This document shows positions 6,887 to 14,462 of a DNA stretch of 64,000 bases, one piece after another; the first letter of the stretch is position 1; every line of letters begins with the position of its first letter. Source of the DNA: UBA6055 sp965203755 (GTDB lineage: Bacteria > Chloroflexota > Anaerolineae > Aggregatilineales > Phototrophicaceae). The notes below the pieces were generated by a model. The model had not been told where the DNA came from, did no database searches, and saw nothing but the letters and a program-made list of their open reading frames with translations. The position numbers and the translations under genes are program-made. The DNA lies in the NCBI GenBank assembly GCA_965203755.1, contig OZ241910.1, positions 1,612,001 to 1,676,000 of the forward strand, in the 5' to 3' direction.

Positions 6887-8551
6887 TTACTCCTCAAGCG
6901 TCCAGTTGTGAATGTCAGCCGTATAGCCATAGAAGACCCAGAAGGCGGCGGGCTCAAAACCGGCGATGCGCTGATTGGCCGTCTGCCAGATGTTGGGAAC
7001 GAAGGTCCAGTCATAAGCCGCATCTTCATGGGCGATCCGCTGGATTTCGCGGTAGATCTCGCCGCGGGTCTCGATATCACAGCCCTGCACGGCGCGGCCG
7101 GCATCAATCAGCGCGTCAATTTCGGGATTGATGTACGAAGCCAGATTGTTGCCGCTGCCGGGGACGTCCTCCGGCCCATAGAGCAGGGTCATAAAGTTAT
7201 TCGGGTCGGGCGCGCCGCCGGTGCCGCCGCTGTTGCTCATCGGCGTGGCGTCATACTTCTGACCGAGATAGATGTCGCTGATGTAATTCGCCCATTCCAC
7301 TTTTTCCAGCTTCACATCAAAGCCGATGTCGCCTAGCTGGTCCTGCGCCACCAGGGCAGTCGTCTCGAACATCAGCAGGATATCGCTGTAAGAAATGGTG
7401 AATTCCAGGCGGACGCCGTCTTTTTCGCGGACGCCATCGCCATCTTCATCGACCCAGCCAGCCGCTTCCAGCAGCGACATGGCGGCTTCGGGGTCATAGG
7501 GATAGGGCTGGAGATCGCTGTTGTAAGCCCAGCCAATCGCCGGATTGACCGCGCCAATCAGCGGTGTTCCGCCCTGGTCGCCGCCCATCGTCGCCAGGAT
7601 GTCGCCTTTGTTGTAGCCCATCGCCACAGCCTTGCGGACGTTGACGTCGCTGAAGATCGGATGCGGCGTCTGTTCAATAGGATTGCCATCTTCATCATGG
7701 GCCGCCGAAGGCTGGTCGGGGTCAACCCAGTTCAGCGCCATGAACTTGACCGACATCTGCGGGAAAATCTCCCATTGCAAATTGCTGGTGTCGGCGATCT
7801 GCGTGAACAGGTCGCCATGCAGATAGGTATAGTCGACTTCGCCGGCTTGGATCGACTGCAAAGCCACCGCTTGTTCTTTGATGTTGCGGTTAATGAGATT
7901 GGGGATGCCAACTGCCCCCCCCCACCAATCCGGGTTGGCATGGAAACGCTGGAAGGCATCGGGCGCCCATTCGTCCATGATGTAGGGGCCGCCGCTGATG
8001 TTGATGGGGTTGATGGTGACGTCATTGGTTTCGAAGTCGCTGAAGTCGGCGGCGAACAAATGCGAGGGCAGGAAGCGGATACCGCCCAAATCGCTGAAAG
8101 CCGCGCAGTCCAGCTTGTTCAAGACCACCTCATAGGTTTTGTCGTCGACGATGTTGACGGCTTCGACGCTGGCGACGGCTGATTCCTGTCCAGAAGCGAT
8201 ATCGTCCGACTTGATGGCGTCGATGACGAACTTCATGTCATGGGAACTGATGGGCATGCCATCGCTCCAGTTGGCATCGTCGCGGATGGTGAAAGTGTAG
8301 GTCAGCCCATCTTCCGAAACTTCCCAAGTCGTCAGGCCGGGGATGGGCGCGGAAGAGGCGGCGTCGATTTCGTAGGGCTTGGGCCACAAAAGGCTGTAGG
8401 CCTGGAACGAGGCGCCGTCGCTGGCCAAGGCCGGATTGAAGGTGCTGATGTTGCCAAAGCCGCGGATGACAACCGTTTCGTCATCCTGCGCCGCGGCCGC
8501 CATGGCCGAAAGCGCCAGCAGCAGAATGATGAATAACTTGAATGCTCTCAT
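6887..8551 (-). CDS. Peptide-type ABC transporter solute-binding protein (SBP_bac_5 family)
   Basis: Extracytoplasmic receptor for peptides or related solutes, 554 residues, the usual family length. The ATG at 8551 starts a signal peptide (MRAFKLFIILLLALSAMAAA, cleavage near AQDD) and is preceded by AAGGAG. Family features include an FNPALASDGAS segment, a YTFTIRDDANWSDG motif near residue 90, and a SDVNVRKAVAMGYNKGDI motif near 310. A C-terminal domain ends in a NWTLEE tail. A run of nine G residues lies in the coding strand (plus 7915-7923) near residue 212. It converges on the two permease genes and is probably their receptor, which cannot be proven from position alone. No lipobox is seen. 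Confidence 0.9.
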   Translation of the reverse strand: MRAFKLFIILLLALSAMAAAAQDDETVVIRGFGNISTFNPALASDGASFQAYSLLWPKPYEIDAASSAPIPGLTTWEVSEDGLTYTFTIRDDANWSDGMPISSHDMKFVIDAIKSDDIASGQESAVASVEAVNIVDDKTYEVVLNKLDCAAFSDLGGIRFLPSHLFAADFSDFETNDVTINPINISGGPYIMDEWAPDAFQRFHANPDWWGGAVGIPNLINRNIKEQAVALQSIQAGEVDYTYLHGDLFTQIADTSNLQWEIFPQMSVKFMALNWVDPDQPSAAHDEDGNPIEQTPHPIFSDVNVRKAVAMGYNKGDILATMGGDQGGTPLIGAVNPAIGWAYNSDLQPYPYDPEAAMSLLEAAGWVDEDGDGVREKDGVRLEFTISYSDILLMFETTALVAQDQLGDIGFDVKLEKVEWANYISDIYLGQKYDATPMSNSGGTGGAPDPNNFMTLLYGPEDVPGSGNNLASYINPEIDALIDAGRAVQGCDIETRGEIYREIQRIAHEDAAYDWTFVPNIWQTANQRIAGFEPAAFWVFYGYTADIHNWTLEE

Positions 8552-8609
8552 GGAAGTTTCTCCTTAACAATCTATTTATGCACAATTCGATACAAAACTA
8601 TCCAACTTG

Positions 8610-8615
8610 ATTATA
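8610..8615 (-). promoter_or_regulatory. Candidate -10 box of the solute-binding protein gene
   Basis: TATAAT on the minus strand lies 58 bp upstream of the ATG at 8551. No convincing -35 box is seen at the expected distance (the best is TGCAAT). Confidence 0.35.
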
Positions 8616-8666
8616 AAACATTTTTAACAGCATTGCACCTTTTTGCCGGGCTGTCAAAATTCGCCC

Positions 8667-8695
8667 TTGCCAGATTAGAACAAAAGTGCTATCCT
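8667..8695 (+). promoter_or_regulatory. recA promoter with LexA/SOS-like box in the spacer
   Basis: TTGCCA (8667-8672) and TATCCT (8690-8695) are spaced by exactly 17 bp. The spacer and the first -10 base hold AGAACAAAAGTGCT (8677-8690), which matches the GAAC-N4-GTTC SOS box of Gram-positive and many Chloroflexota LexA proteins at all but one position. A repressor bound here would block the polymerase, as expected for recA. LexA binding is inferred. Confidence 0.55.
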
Positions 8696-8769
8696 ATATT
8701 GATGTAGCGCGAAAACGGCAAAGCCATTACACTTATATGAAAGCAATCCATAGCGGAGAGACCAAAGCG

Positions 8770-9843
8770 ATGGCAAAACGAAGGAAAGTAAGCAAAGAAA
8801 CCCATAGCTTCGATAACTCGGATATCGCAGCCAAGCAAAAAGCCTTGGACGCCACCCTGACCGACATTACCAAACGTTATGGCGATGGCACGATTTTTAA
8901 TCTGGGCGCCGGCCGCCATTTGCAGGTCGATGCGATCCCAACCGGTTCGCTGGGCGTCGACATTTCGCTGGGCGTCGGCGGGGTGCCGCGCGGGCGCATC
9001 ACCGAGATTTATGGCCCCGAAAGCTCGGGCAAAACCACGGTGTGCCTGCATATCGCCGCCGAAGCGCAAAAGGCCGGTGGCATCTGCGCTTTTATCGATA
9101 TGGAGCATGCCCTCGACCCGCTCTATGCCGAGAAAATCGGCGTCGATATCCAGCAGCTTTATGTCTCCCAGCCGGACACCGGCGAGCAGGCGCTGGAGAT
9201 CACCGAGCATCTGGTGCGTTCGGGCGCGTTGGATGTCATCGTCGTCGATAGCGTGGCGGCTTTGGTGCCGCGCGCCGAAATCGAAGGCGAGATGGGCGAT
9301 TCTCATGTGGGCTTGCAGGCGCGTCTGATGAGCCAGGCTTTGCGGAAGCTGGCAGGCGCCATCAAGCAGTCCAACGTCAGCGTGATCTTCACCAATCAGC
9401 TGCGCGAGAAGGTGGGGGTGATGTTCGGCAGTCCAGAGACCACGCCCGGCGGGCGGGCGCTCAAGTTCTATGCCAGTGTGCGGATTGACATCCGCCGCAT
9501 TCAGCAAATCAAGCATGCCGGCGACATTGTTGGCAACCGCACCCGCGTCAAAATCAAGAAGAACAAGGTCGCGGCGCCCTTCAAGGAATGTGAATTTGAC
9601 ATCATGTTCAATCAGGGCATCAGCAAAACCGGCGAGATCATCGATATTGGCACTGAACTCGACATCATCGACAAGCGCGGCGCTTTTTATCGTTACAATG
9701 ATGAACTGCTGGGGCAGGGGCGCGAAAACGCCAAGCATTTCCTGCGTCAAAACAGCGGGCTGTCCAACCAAATTGAAGACCGCATTCGCCTTGAATTTGG
9801 CTTGCCCTCACTGGCGCCGGCCGCTGAAGTCGGGGAGGGCTAG
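8770..9843 (+). CDS. recA: DNA recombination and repair protein RecA
   Basis: Recombinase that forms filaments on single-stranded DNA, exchanges strands and triggers LexA self-cleavage; 357 residues, normal length. The ATG at 8770 is chosen because GGAGAG sits 9 bases upstream and the product MAKRRKV fits the family; the frame stays open to 8686, which is inside the promoter. Walker A GPESSGKT is at 82-89, Walker B DVIVVDSVAAL near 155-165, and the DNA-binding loops surround MGDSHVGLQARLMSQALRKL and QLREKVGVMFGSPETTPGG. It is preceded by an SOS-like promoter. The downstream vsr gene begins 52 bp later on the same strand and could be co-transcribed. Confidence 0.97.
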   Translation: MAKRRKVSKETHSFDNSDIAAKQKALDATLTDITKRYGDGTIFNLGAGRHLQVDAIPTGSLGVDISLGVGGVPRGRITEIYGPESSGKTTVCLHIAAEAQKAGGICAFIDMEHALDPLYAEKIGVDIQQLYVSQPDTGEQALEITEHLVRSGALDVIVVDSVAALVPRAEIEGEMGDSHVGLQARLMSQALRKLAGAIKQSNVSVIFTNQLREKVGVMFGSPETTPGGRALKFYASVRIDIRRIQQIKHAGDIVGNRTRVKIKKNKVAAPFKECEFDIMFNQGISKTGEIIDIGTELDIIDKRGAFYRYNDELLGQGRENAKHFLRQNSGLSNQIEDRIRLEFGLPSLAPAAEVGEG

Positions 9844-9895
9844 AGGCGGTGGTTCGCTTGAGGGCTATTTGCAGTCAAGAACATTTTGTGACATA

Positions 9896-10438
9896 ATGAC
9901 AGTAAATGTCTCAGGGGCGTCACAGTTGGCTGATACCTTTACTCCCTCAAAACGCAGTCAGGTTATGTCGAGAATCGGGAGCAAGAACACCAAACCCGAA
10001 CTCTTGATAAGAAAAGGACTTCATGCAAAGGGTTTCCGATATCGCCTTCATGACCGAAAACTGCCCGGCAAACCTGATATGGTGTTCCCGCGTTACAAGT
10101 CCATTATTTTTGTGAATGGCTGTTTTTGGCATGGCCATTCGTGTCCGCTGTTCAGGTGGCCGGCTTCCCGTGCAGAATACTGGAAACCGAAAATCACCAG
10201 GACCATTGAACGGGATCGCAGAAACTTCAAATCTCTGGAAGATGAAGGATGGCGCATTTTGATAATCTGGGAATGCGCGTTTAGAGGCAGAACTCGTTTG
10301 CCGATTGAAAATGTTATCGAAATGGCTTCACAGTGGTTACTGTCCGAAACAGGTCATCTGGAAATAAAAGGAAACGATTTGGTTAAGGAGCGGCGTGATC
10401 ATGGCAATGGCGCAGATGAAGCAGCTCGAACTTTTTGA
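9896..10438 (+). CDS. vsr: Very short patch repair endonuclease (Vsr)
   Basis: Strand-specific mismatch endonuclease that nicks next to T:G mismatches formed when 5-methylcytosine deaminates, protecting methylated sites from mutation. 180 residues against about 140-150 for typical Vsr. The start at 9896 is the only ATG that keeps the N-terminal TFTPSKRSQVMSRIGSKNTK segment. Conserved core: LRIRKGLHAKGFRYRLHD-like region, LPGKPDMVFPRYK with the catalytic aspartate, FVNGCFWHGHSC with zinc and active-site residues, and ILIIWECAF. The extra length is a C-terminal tail that overlaps the start of the methyltransferase gene by about 38 bp. It is the first gene of a vsr-methyltransferase-nuclease operon. 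Confidence 0.93.
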   Translation: MTVNVSGASQLADTFTPSKRSQVMSRIGSKNTKPELLIRKGLHAKGFRYRLHDRKLPGKPDMVFPRYKSIIFVNGCFWHGHSCPLFRWPASRAEYWKPKITRTIERDRRNFKSLEDEGWRILIIWECAFRGRTRLPIENVIEMASQWLLSETGHLEIKGNDLVKERRDHGNGADEAARTF

Positions 10439-11456
10439 AGATGGAAAACAGATTTATCGGCTGGGCGAACTCTTTGCCGGGGCTGGCGGCATGGCGCTTG
10501 GAGCGCATCAAGCACAGGTGGATGGATGCGGGTTTCGCCATGTATGGGTGAATGACATAGACCAAGACGCCTGCGAAACTTTGAGACAAAATGTGCCGGT
10601 TGATGAAGTAATCTGCTCGCGTGTTGAAAATATGCGTTTTGAGAATCTGGCAAAGATTGACGGGCTGGTTTTCGGATTTCCCTGCAATGATTTCAGTGTG
10701 GTTGGAGAGCGAAATGGCATCGCCGGCAAGTATGGGGGGCTGTATCAGTGGGGGATAAAAGGACTGCAAACGCTGCGGCCGTCATTCTTTGTCGCTGAAA
10801 ATGTTGGCGGGCTTCGCTCAAGTGGCTTGGAGATTATACTTTCTGCAATGCGCTCATCAGGCTATGACCTATCGACGCATACCTATCGCTTTGAGCAGTA
10901 CGGAGTCCCCCAGGCGCGGCATCGAATCGTCATCATTGGCTTTAGAACGGATTTGGGCATTCAGGGCTTTGAGCATCCTTCCCCAACAACCCCTGACAGG
11001 CCCATCACCTGCGAACAGGCTCTGGCAGACATTCCTGACGGCGCGCCGAACCATGAGCGCGCCAAGCAGTCAGAACGCGTCATTGAACGGCTCAAACACA
11101 TCAAGCCCGGGGAAAACGCTTTCACAGCCGATATGCCTGACCATCTTCGGCTCAACATGAGAAGCGGTGCGAAAATCAGTCAGATTTACAGGCGGCTGAT
11201 TCCCGACAGACCTTCATACACGGTAACAGGTTCTGGCGGCGGCGGAACACATCTGTATCATTGGGATGAACCCAGAGCGCTGACGAATCGGGAACGGGCA
11301 AGGCTTCAGTCATTTCCGGATGACTTTGTGTTTTTGGGGAGCAAAGAATCAGTAAGGAAGCAAATCGGAATGGCTGTCCCTCCAGAAGGCGCGAAGATAA
11401 TCTTTTCCGCTATTCTAAAAACACTTATCGAAAAAGGAGTGCCAAGTGTATGCTAA
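10401..11456 (+). CDS. C5-cytosine DNA methyltransferase (type II modification enzyme)
   Basis: Methylates cytosine C5 in a short target, protecting it from the companion nuclease; 351 residues. Motifs are in standard order: LFAGAGG (24-30, SAM binding), FGFPCNDFSVVG (PCN with catalytic cysteine, 94-96), VAENVGG (133-135), QARHR (171-175), then a target-recognition region, a TVTGSGGGGTH segment and RLQSFPDDFVF/VPP at the end. The usual PCQ is PCN here, a variant seen in some type II enzymes. ATG 10401 lies 10 bases after AAGGAG; GTG 10395 is an alternative. The stop overlaps the nuclease start. By analogy with NgoFVII the target could be GCSGC, which is inference. Confidence 0.93.
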   Translation: MAMAQMKQLELFEDGKQIYRLGELFAGAGGMALGAHQAQVDGCGFRHVWVNDIDQDACETLRQNVPVDEVICSRVENMRFENLAKIDGLVFGFPCNDFSVVGERNGIAGKYGGLYQWGIKGLQTLRPSFFVAENVGGLRSSGLEIILSAMRSSGYDLSTHTYRFEQYGVPQARHRIVIIGFRTDLGIQGFEHPSPTTPDRPITCEQALADIPDGAPNHERAKQSERVIERLKHIKPGENAFTADMPDHLRLNMRSGAKISQIYRRLIPDRPSYTVTGSGGGGTHLYHWDEPRALTNRERARLQSFPDDFVFLGSKESVRKQIGMAVPPEGAKIIFSAILKTLIEKGVPSVC

Positions 11457-12418
11457 CCGATAATCTGTTTTCACAGGTGCTGATTGAACCAGCCCTGCGG
11501 CATAAAAAGACTCGTCTGCAAATCGTAAGCGGCTATGCAACGGCAAGCATGGCTCATCGTCATTTGGAGAAGTTGATGGAGGAGTTGAAGGAAAATAAAG
11601 CCAATGCTTCCATTGAGCTTATTGTGGGCATGACAGGCTATTCGGGGATTGAGCTTGCCCAGCACTTGGCTTTTTTCGATCTGGCGCAAAGCCGATCTTA
11701 CGGCATAGATTTCAGTTGCCGGTATATTGCACAAAGCAGTCCTGTTCACGCGAAGGCCTACGTATGGCTGGATGATTCGGGTCCATTCATGGCTTTCTGT
11801 GGTTCAGCCAACTACACCATAACTGGTTTCATTCGACGACAGATAGAAGCTGTGACACAGGCCGACCCCGTTCTTGCTGCCAAGTTCTATGATGAGCGTC
11901 TGCCATACACCATAGACTGCTTGGATGAAACAGTGCCAAACTGTGTGACGCTGACGGAGACCAGACGCACTGATGACGATGTGAACAAAGATGCGGTGAC
12001 ACTAACTCTTCTGGACAGCAGGACAGGCGAAACACATAAGAAGGCAGGGCTAAACTGGGGACAGCGTCCCGGACGGGACCCAAATCAGGTTTACATCCCC
12101 ATTCCTTCACAGCACTATGATTTCTTTCCAGATATCGGCGAGCAGTTTGCAGTTCTGACAGATGACGGCTTTCCCTTTGTCTTTGTACGGGCGCAGGAAC
12201 GCGGCAAGGCTTTGCACACAACACAGAACAACGCTTTGCTTGGCAAGTACATAAGAACGCGGATGAGACTGCCCTCTGGAGAATTCATCACCAAACAGCA
12301 CCTTTTAGATTATGGACGAACCGATGTGACGTTCATCAAGATTGAAGACGAGACCTATCTTATGGATTTTAGCCCCAGCAGCGAAGCTGAACACGGCATT
12401 GAAAGCGGGGAAACATAG
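11450..12418 (+). CDS. NgoFVII-type restriction endonuclease (PLD nuclease fold)
   Basis: Probable type II restriction enzyme cutting unmethylated copies of the target recognised by the upstream methyltransferase, 322 residues. The N-terminal half has a phospholipase-D-like nuclease fold: HAKAYVW at 100-106 followed by GSANYT at 118-123, the HxK...GSxN signature of the family to which NgoFVII and BfiI-type nucleases belong. The C-terminal half (from about 180; INWGQRPGRDPNQ-like and YIPIPSQHYDFFP) is the presumed DNA-recognition domain of the NgoFVII family. The start codon overlaps the methyltransferase stop (ATGCTAA), implying coupled translation. Metal-independent cleavage would be expected from the fold. 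The family call is strong, the specificity is not. Confidence 0.85.
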   Translation: MLTDNLFSQVLIEPALRHKKTRLQIVSGYATASMAHRHLEKLMEELKENKANASIELIVGMTGYSGIELAQHLAFFDLAQSRSYGIDFSCRYIAQSSPVHAKAYVWLDDSGPFMAFCGSANYTITGFIRRQIEAVTQADPVLAAKFYDERLPYTIDCLDETVPNCVTLTETRRTDDDVNKDAVTLTLLDSRTGETHKKAGLNWGQRPGRDPNQVYIPIPSQHYDFFPDIGEQFAVLTDDGFPFVFVRAQERGKALHTTQNNALLGKYIRTRMRLPSGEFITKQHLLDYGRTDVTFIKIEDETYLMDFSPSSEAEHGIESGET

Positions 12419-12437
12419 GAATAGAGCGACGGCGCCG

Positions 12438-12746
12438 CTATTCGCGCTTGCCGGTTTGGCCGGCCAGCCAGTCATCTTCGCTGACCAGCCGTCCCTTGGT
12501 GACTTCGGCGCTGATGACGCGCTTGTTCTTGTCAAAATAGATTTCGACTTCGGCTTGGAATGGACAGCGCCAGCCACTGGCGACTTTACGCACCCAATAG
12601 CCGCGGCCCTCGTCGGTGCGCGACAAATCATTCATCGGGTCGACTCGAATCCGCAGAATTTCGGCGCACATCTTGGGCTGGACATAAAAATAAAGGCCGC
12701 GGTCACTGGAACGGCCGCCGAATAAGTTTTTGAGAAAATTCACCAT
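12438..12746 (-). CDS. Small conserved hypothetical protein
   Basis: 102 residues, not recognised. The ATG at 12746 follows a purine-rich AAAGGCGGG site and lies 11 bp after the stop of the F420-type gene, so the two are probably one transcript. The N-terminal MVNFLKNLFGG is basic and amphipathic and could be a peripheral membrane helix. The rest is a compact, beta-rich sequence (GLYFYVQPKMCAEILRIRVD, GYWVRKVASGWRCPFQAE, VEIYFDKNKRVISAEVTKG). Two cysteines are present but no metal motif. Converges on the restriction nuclease gene with a 19-bp gap. Confidence 0.7.
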   Translation of the reverse strand: MVNFLKNLFGGRSSDRGLYFYVQPKMCAEILRIRVDPMNDLSRTDEGRGYWVRKVASGWRCPFQAEVEIYFDKNKRVISAEVTKGRLVSEDDWLAGQTGKRE

Positions 12747-12756
12747 CCCGCCTTTC

Positions 12757-13347
12757 TTATTTTCGGCGCAGCAAAGACAGCAGCAGCCGCAAGCCGATGA
12801 GCAGAACAAAAACCATCGCAAGCCGCCGCACCGGCCGGCTGAAGGGCGGCACGGGCGGCAGTTCGGGGCTGCCGGCGCTCGGTTCAAGCCGCACCACCGT
12901 GAACTCGCCGACGACTTCGGCCAAGGTGTTCAGGTCGGCTGCATGCGCCGAATTCATGCGGGCGAAAAGCCGTTCATAAATCCATGAATTGCGGCTGAAC
13001 ATATACAGCGCGCCCAAAGCCTCGGCTGGATTGGATACCGGCTGCGCGGTCGCATCATAGATATGCGGGCCGTGCTGAATGGTGACGCGCGGATATCGCC
13101 GCGCGTTCTGAAACCAATCGGCGTGCTCGCCCCAGCCGGAAATGACATAATATCGGCTGCCATGCCGCCGATATTCGATGACAACGTGCCGCGCGCTGCC
13201 GCTTTCGCGCCCTTTGGTGGTGAGAATGAGCAGCGGAAGCCAATTCATCGCCCGACTCCAGCCCAATTTGTAGATGTAGAGCGGCAGACGGAAAATAAAT
13301 TGAACGACACCGCGCGGGCTTGGCGTGGATCCGTTGGATAAGGTCAT
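12757..13347 (-). CDS. Deazaflavin (F420)-dependent nitroreductase-family protein with C-terminal anchor
   Basis: 196 residues. Residues about 20-125 resemble the split beta-barrel deazaflavin-dependent nitroreductase (DDN) family: LPLLILTTKGRESGSARHVVIEY, YYVISGWGEHADWFQNARRYP and TIQHG. Such proteins use reduced F420, or occasionally other cofactors, to reduce quinones and similar compounds. The C-terminal RRLAMVFVLLIGLRLLLSLL is a membrane helix with a basic end, so it is tail-anchored. The ATG at 13347 overlaps the MoxR stop as ATGA, arguing for one operon with MoxR and the small gene downstream. The substrate is unknown. F420 use is a family-level inference. Confidence 0.8.
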   Translation of the reverse strand: MTLSNGSTPSPRGVVQFIFRLPLYIYKLGWSRAMNWLPLLILTTKGRESGSARHVVIEYRRHGSRYYVISGWGEHADWFQNARRYPRVTIQHGPHIYDATAQPVSNPAEALGALYMFSRNSWIYERLFARMNSAHAADLNTLAEVVGEFTVVRLEPSAGSPELPPVPPFSRPVRRLAMVFVLLIGLRLLLSLLRRK

Positions 13348-14279
13348 GGCTCGTATCGCTGCCGGTCCCAATCATCATCGCCGCCGCGCATCATCCGCCG
13401 CCGGGCTTTCTGCACATCGCTTTCGTGCTTGAGCAGCACCGTCAGGGTGGTCTCCAGCGTTTTCTGATCGATGCTGTCGGCATTGAGCATCATCAGCGCT
13501 CTTGCCCAGTCAATCGTTTCGGAAACGCTTGGGCTCTTCTTCAAGTCCAGCCGCCGCAAACCCTGTGCCACCTCCACCGCCTGGCTGGCGAGTCGGTCAT
13601 TCATTTCGGGGACGCGCATCTTGACGATGCTAAGTTCAGCTTCGCGGTCAGGATAATCCACAAACAGATAGAGGCAGCGGCGCTTTAAGGCTTCGGACAG
13701 TTCGCGGGTGTTGTTGCTGGTCAAGACGACGCTGGGATGATGCGTCGCTCGAATCGTCCCCAATTCGGGAATCGAGACCTGGAAATCACTCAAAATTTCA
13801 AGCAGAAAGGCTTCGAATTCGGCATCGGCGCGGTCGATCTCGTCGATCAAAAGCGTCGCCGGCTCGGCGCTTAGCAAGGCTGCCAGCAAAGGCCGCGCCA
13901 GCAGAAAACGTTCGCTGAAGAACACATCATCCTCTTCGCCAAGGCGGTCGGCCGCTTGATGCAGGGTCTCGGCGGCCGCCAGCAGATCGCTTAATTTGTC
14001 GCGCAGCAGCTGGGTATAGAGCATCTGCTTGGCATATTCCCATTCATACAAAGCCTTGTTTTCGTCCAGCCCTTCATAACATTGCAGGCGAATCAGGGGC
14101 TTGTCGGCTGCGTCTGACCAGGCTTTCGCCAGCTCGGTCTTGCCGACGCCGGCCGGGCCTTCAACCAGCAGCGGTTTGCCCAGTTGATCGGCGAGGAAGA
14201 CCACCGTCGAAATCTCGTCAGTGGCGATGTACTGCTGCTGGCGCAGGGAGCGGGTGACTTGCTTGACATCCTCAAACAT
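13344..14279 (-). CDS. MoxR-family AAA+ ATPase
   Basis: AAA+ ATPase of the MoxR/CoxD type, 311 residues, which remodels or assembles metal-enzyme and other complexes together with a VWA-domain partner. Walker A is EGPAGVGKTE near residues 40-49, Walker B LLIDEIDRAD near 148-157, sensor 1 is VVLTSNNTREL near 188, and the arginine-finger region is ALKRRCLYLFVDYPD. The cognate VWA protein is normally the next gene. Here the CoxE-type protein is 13.4 kb away at 27722 on the other strand, and the next gene is an F420-type oxidoreductase. Translation starts at the ATG at 14279 with a weak ribosome site. Confidence 0.9.
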   Translation of the reverse strand: MFEDVKQVTRSLRQQQYIATDEISTVVFLADQLGKPLLVEGPAGVGKTELAKAWSDAADKPLIRLQCYEGLDENKALYEWEYAKQMLYTQLLRDKLSDLLAAAETLHQAADRLGEEDDVFFSERFLLARPLLAALLSAEPATLLIDEIDRADAEFEAFLLEILSDFQVSIPELGTIRATHHPSVVLTSNNTRELSEALKRRCLYLFVDYPDREAELSIVKMRVPEMNDRLASQAVEVAQGLRRLDLKKSPSVSETIDWARALMMLNADSIDQKTLETTLTVLLKHESDVQKARRRMMRGGDDDWDRQRYEP

Positions 14280-14462
14280 AGGAAAGCGATCCCTTCGGCT
14301 TCATCGGCGGCGGGCATCAAAACACAGTGTACCTGACATCCTTGGACTTCGGCAAGGAAGTTCTTTGGCGACCGGGGACGAGGAAGAGAGCCAACGTCAA
14401 AGCGGCCACCTTGAGATAGCCCAAGATGACCGCAGACTGACTGTTAATTTTGGCAGAACTTG

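Noticed and set aside
8689..9771. 360-codon minus-strand frame opposite recA
   Set aside because: Shadow of recA with no family resemblance and no ribosome site.
12600..12660. GACTCGAATCC string resembling a tRNA T-loop
   Set aside because: Inside a coding region with no cloverleaf around it; no tRNA gene was recognised anywhere in the window.
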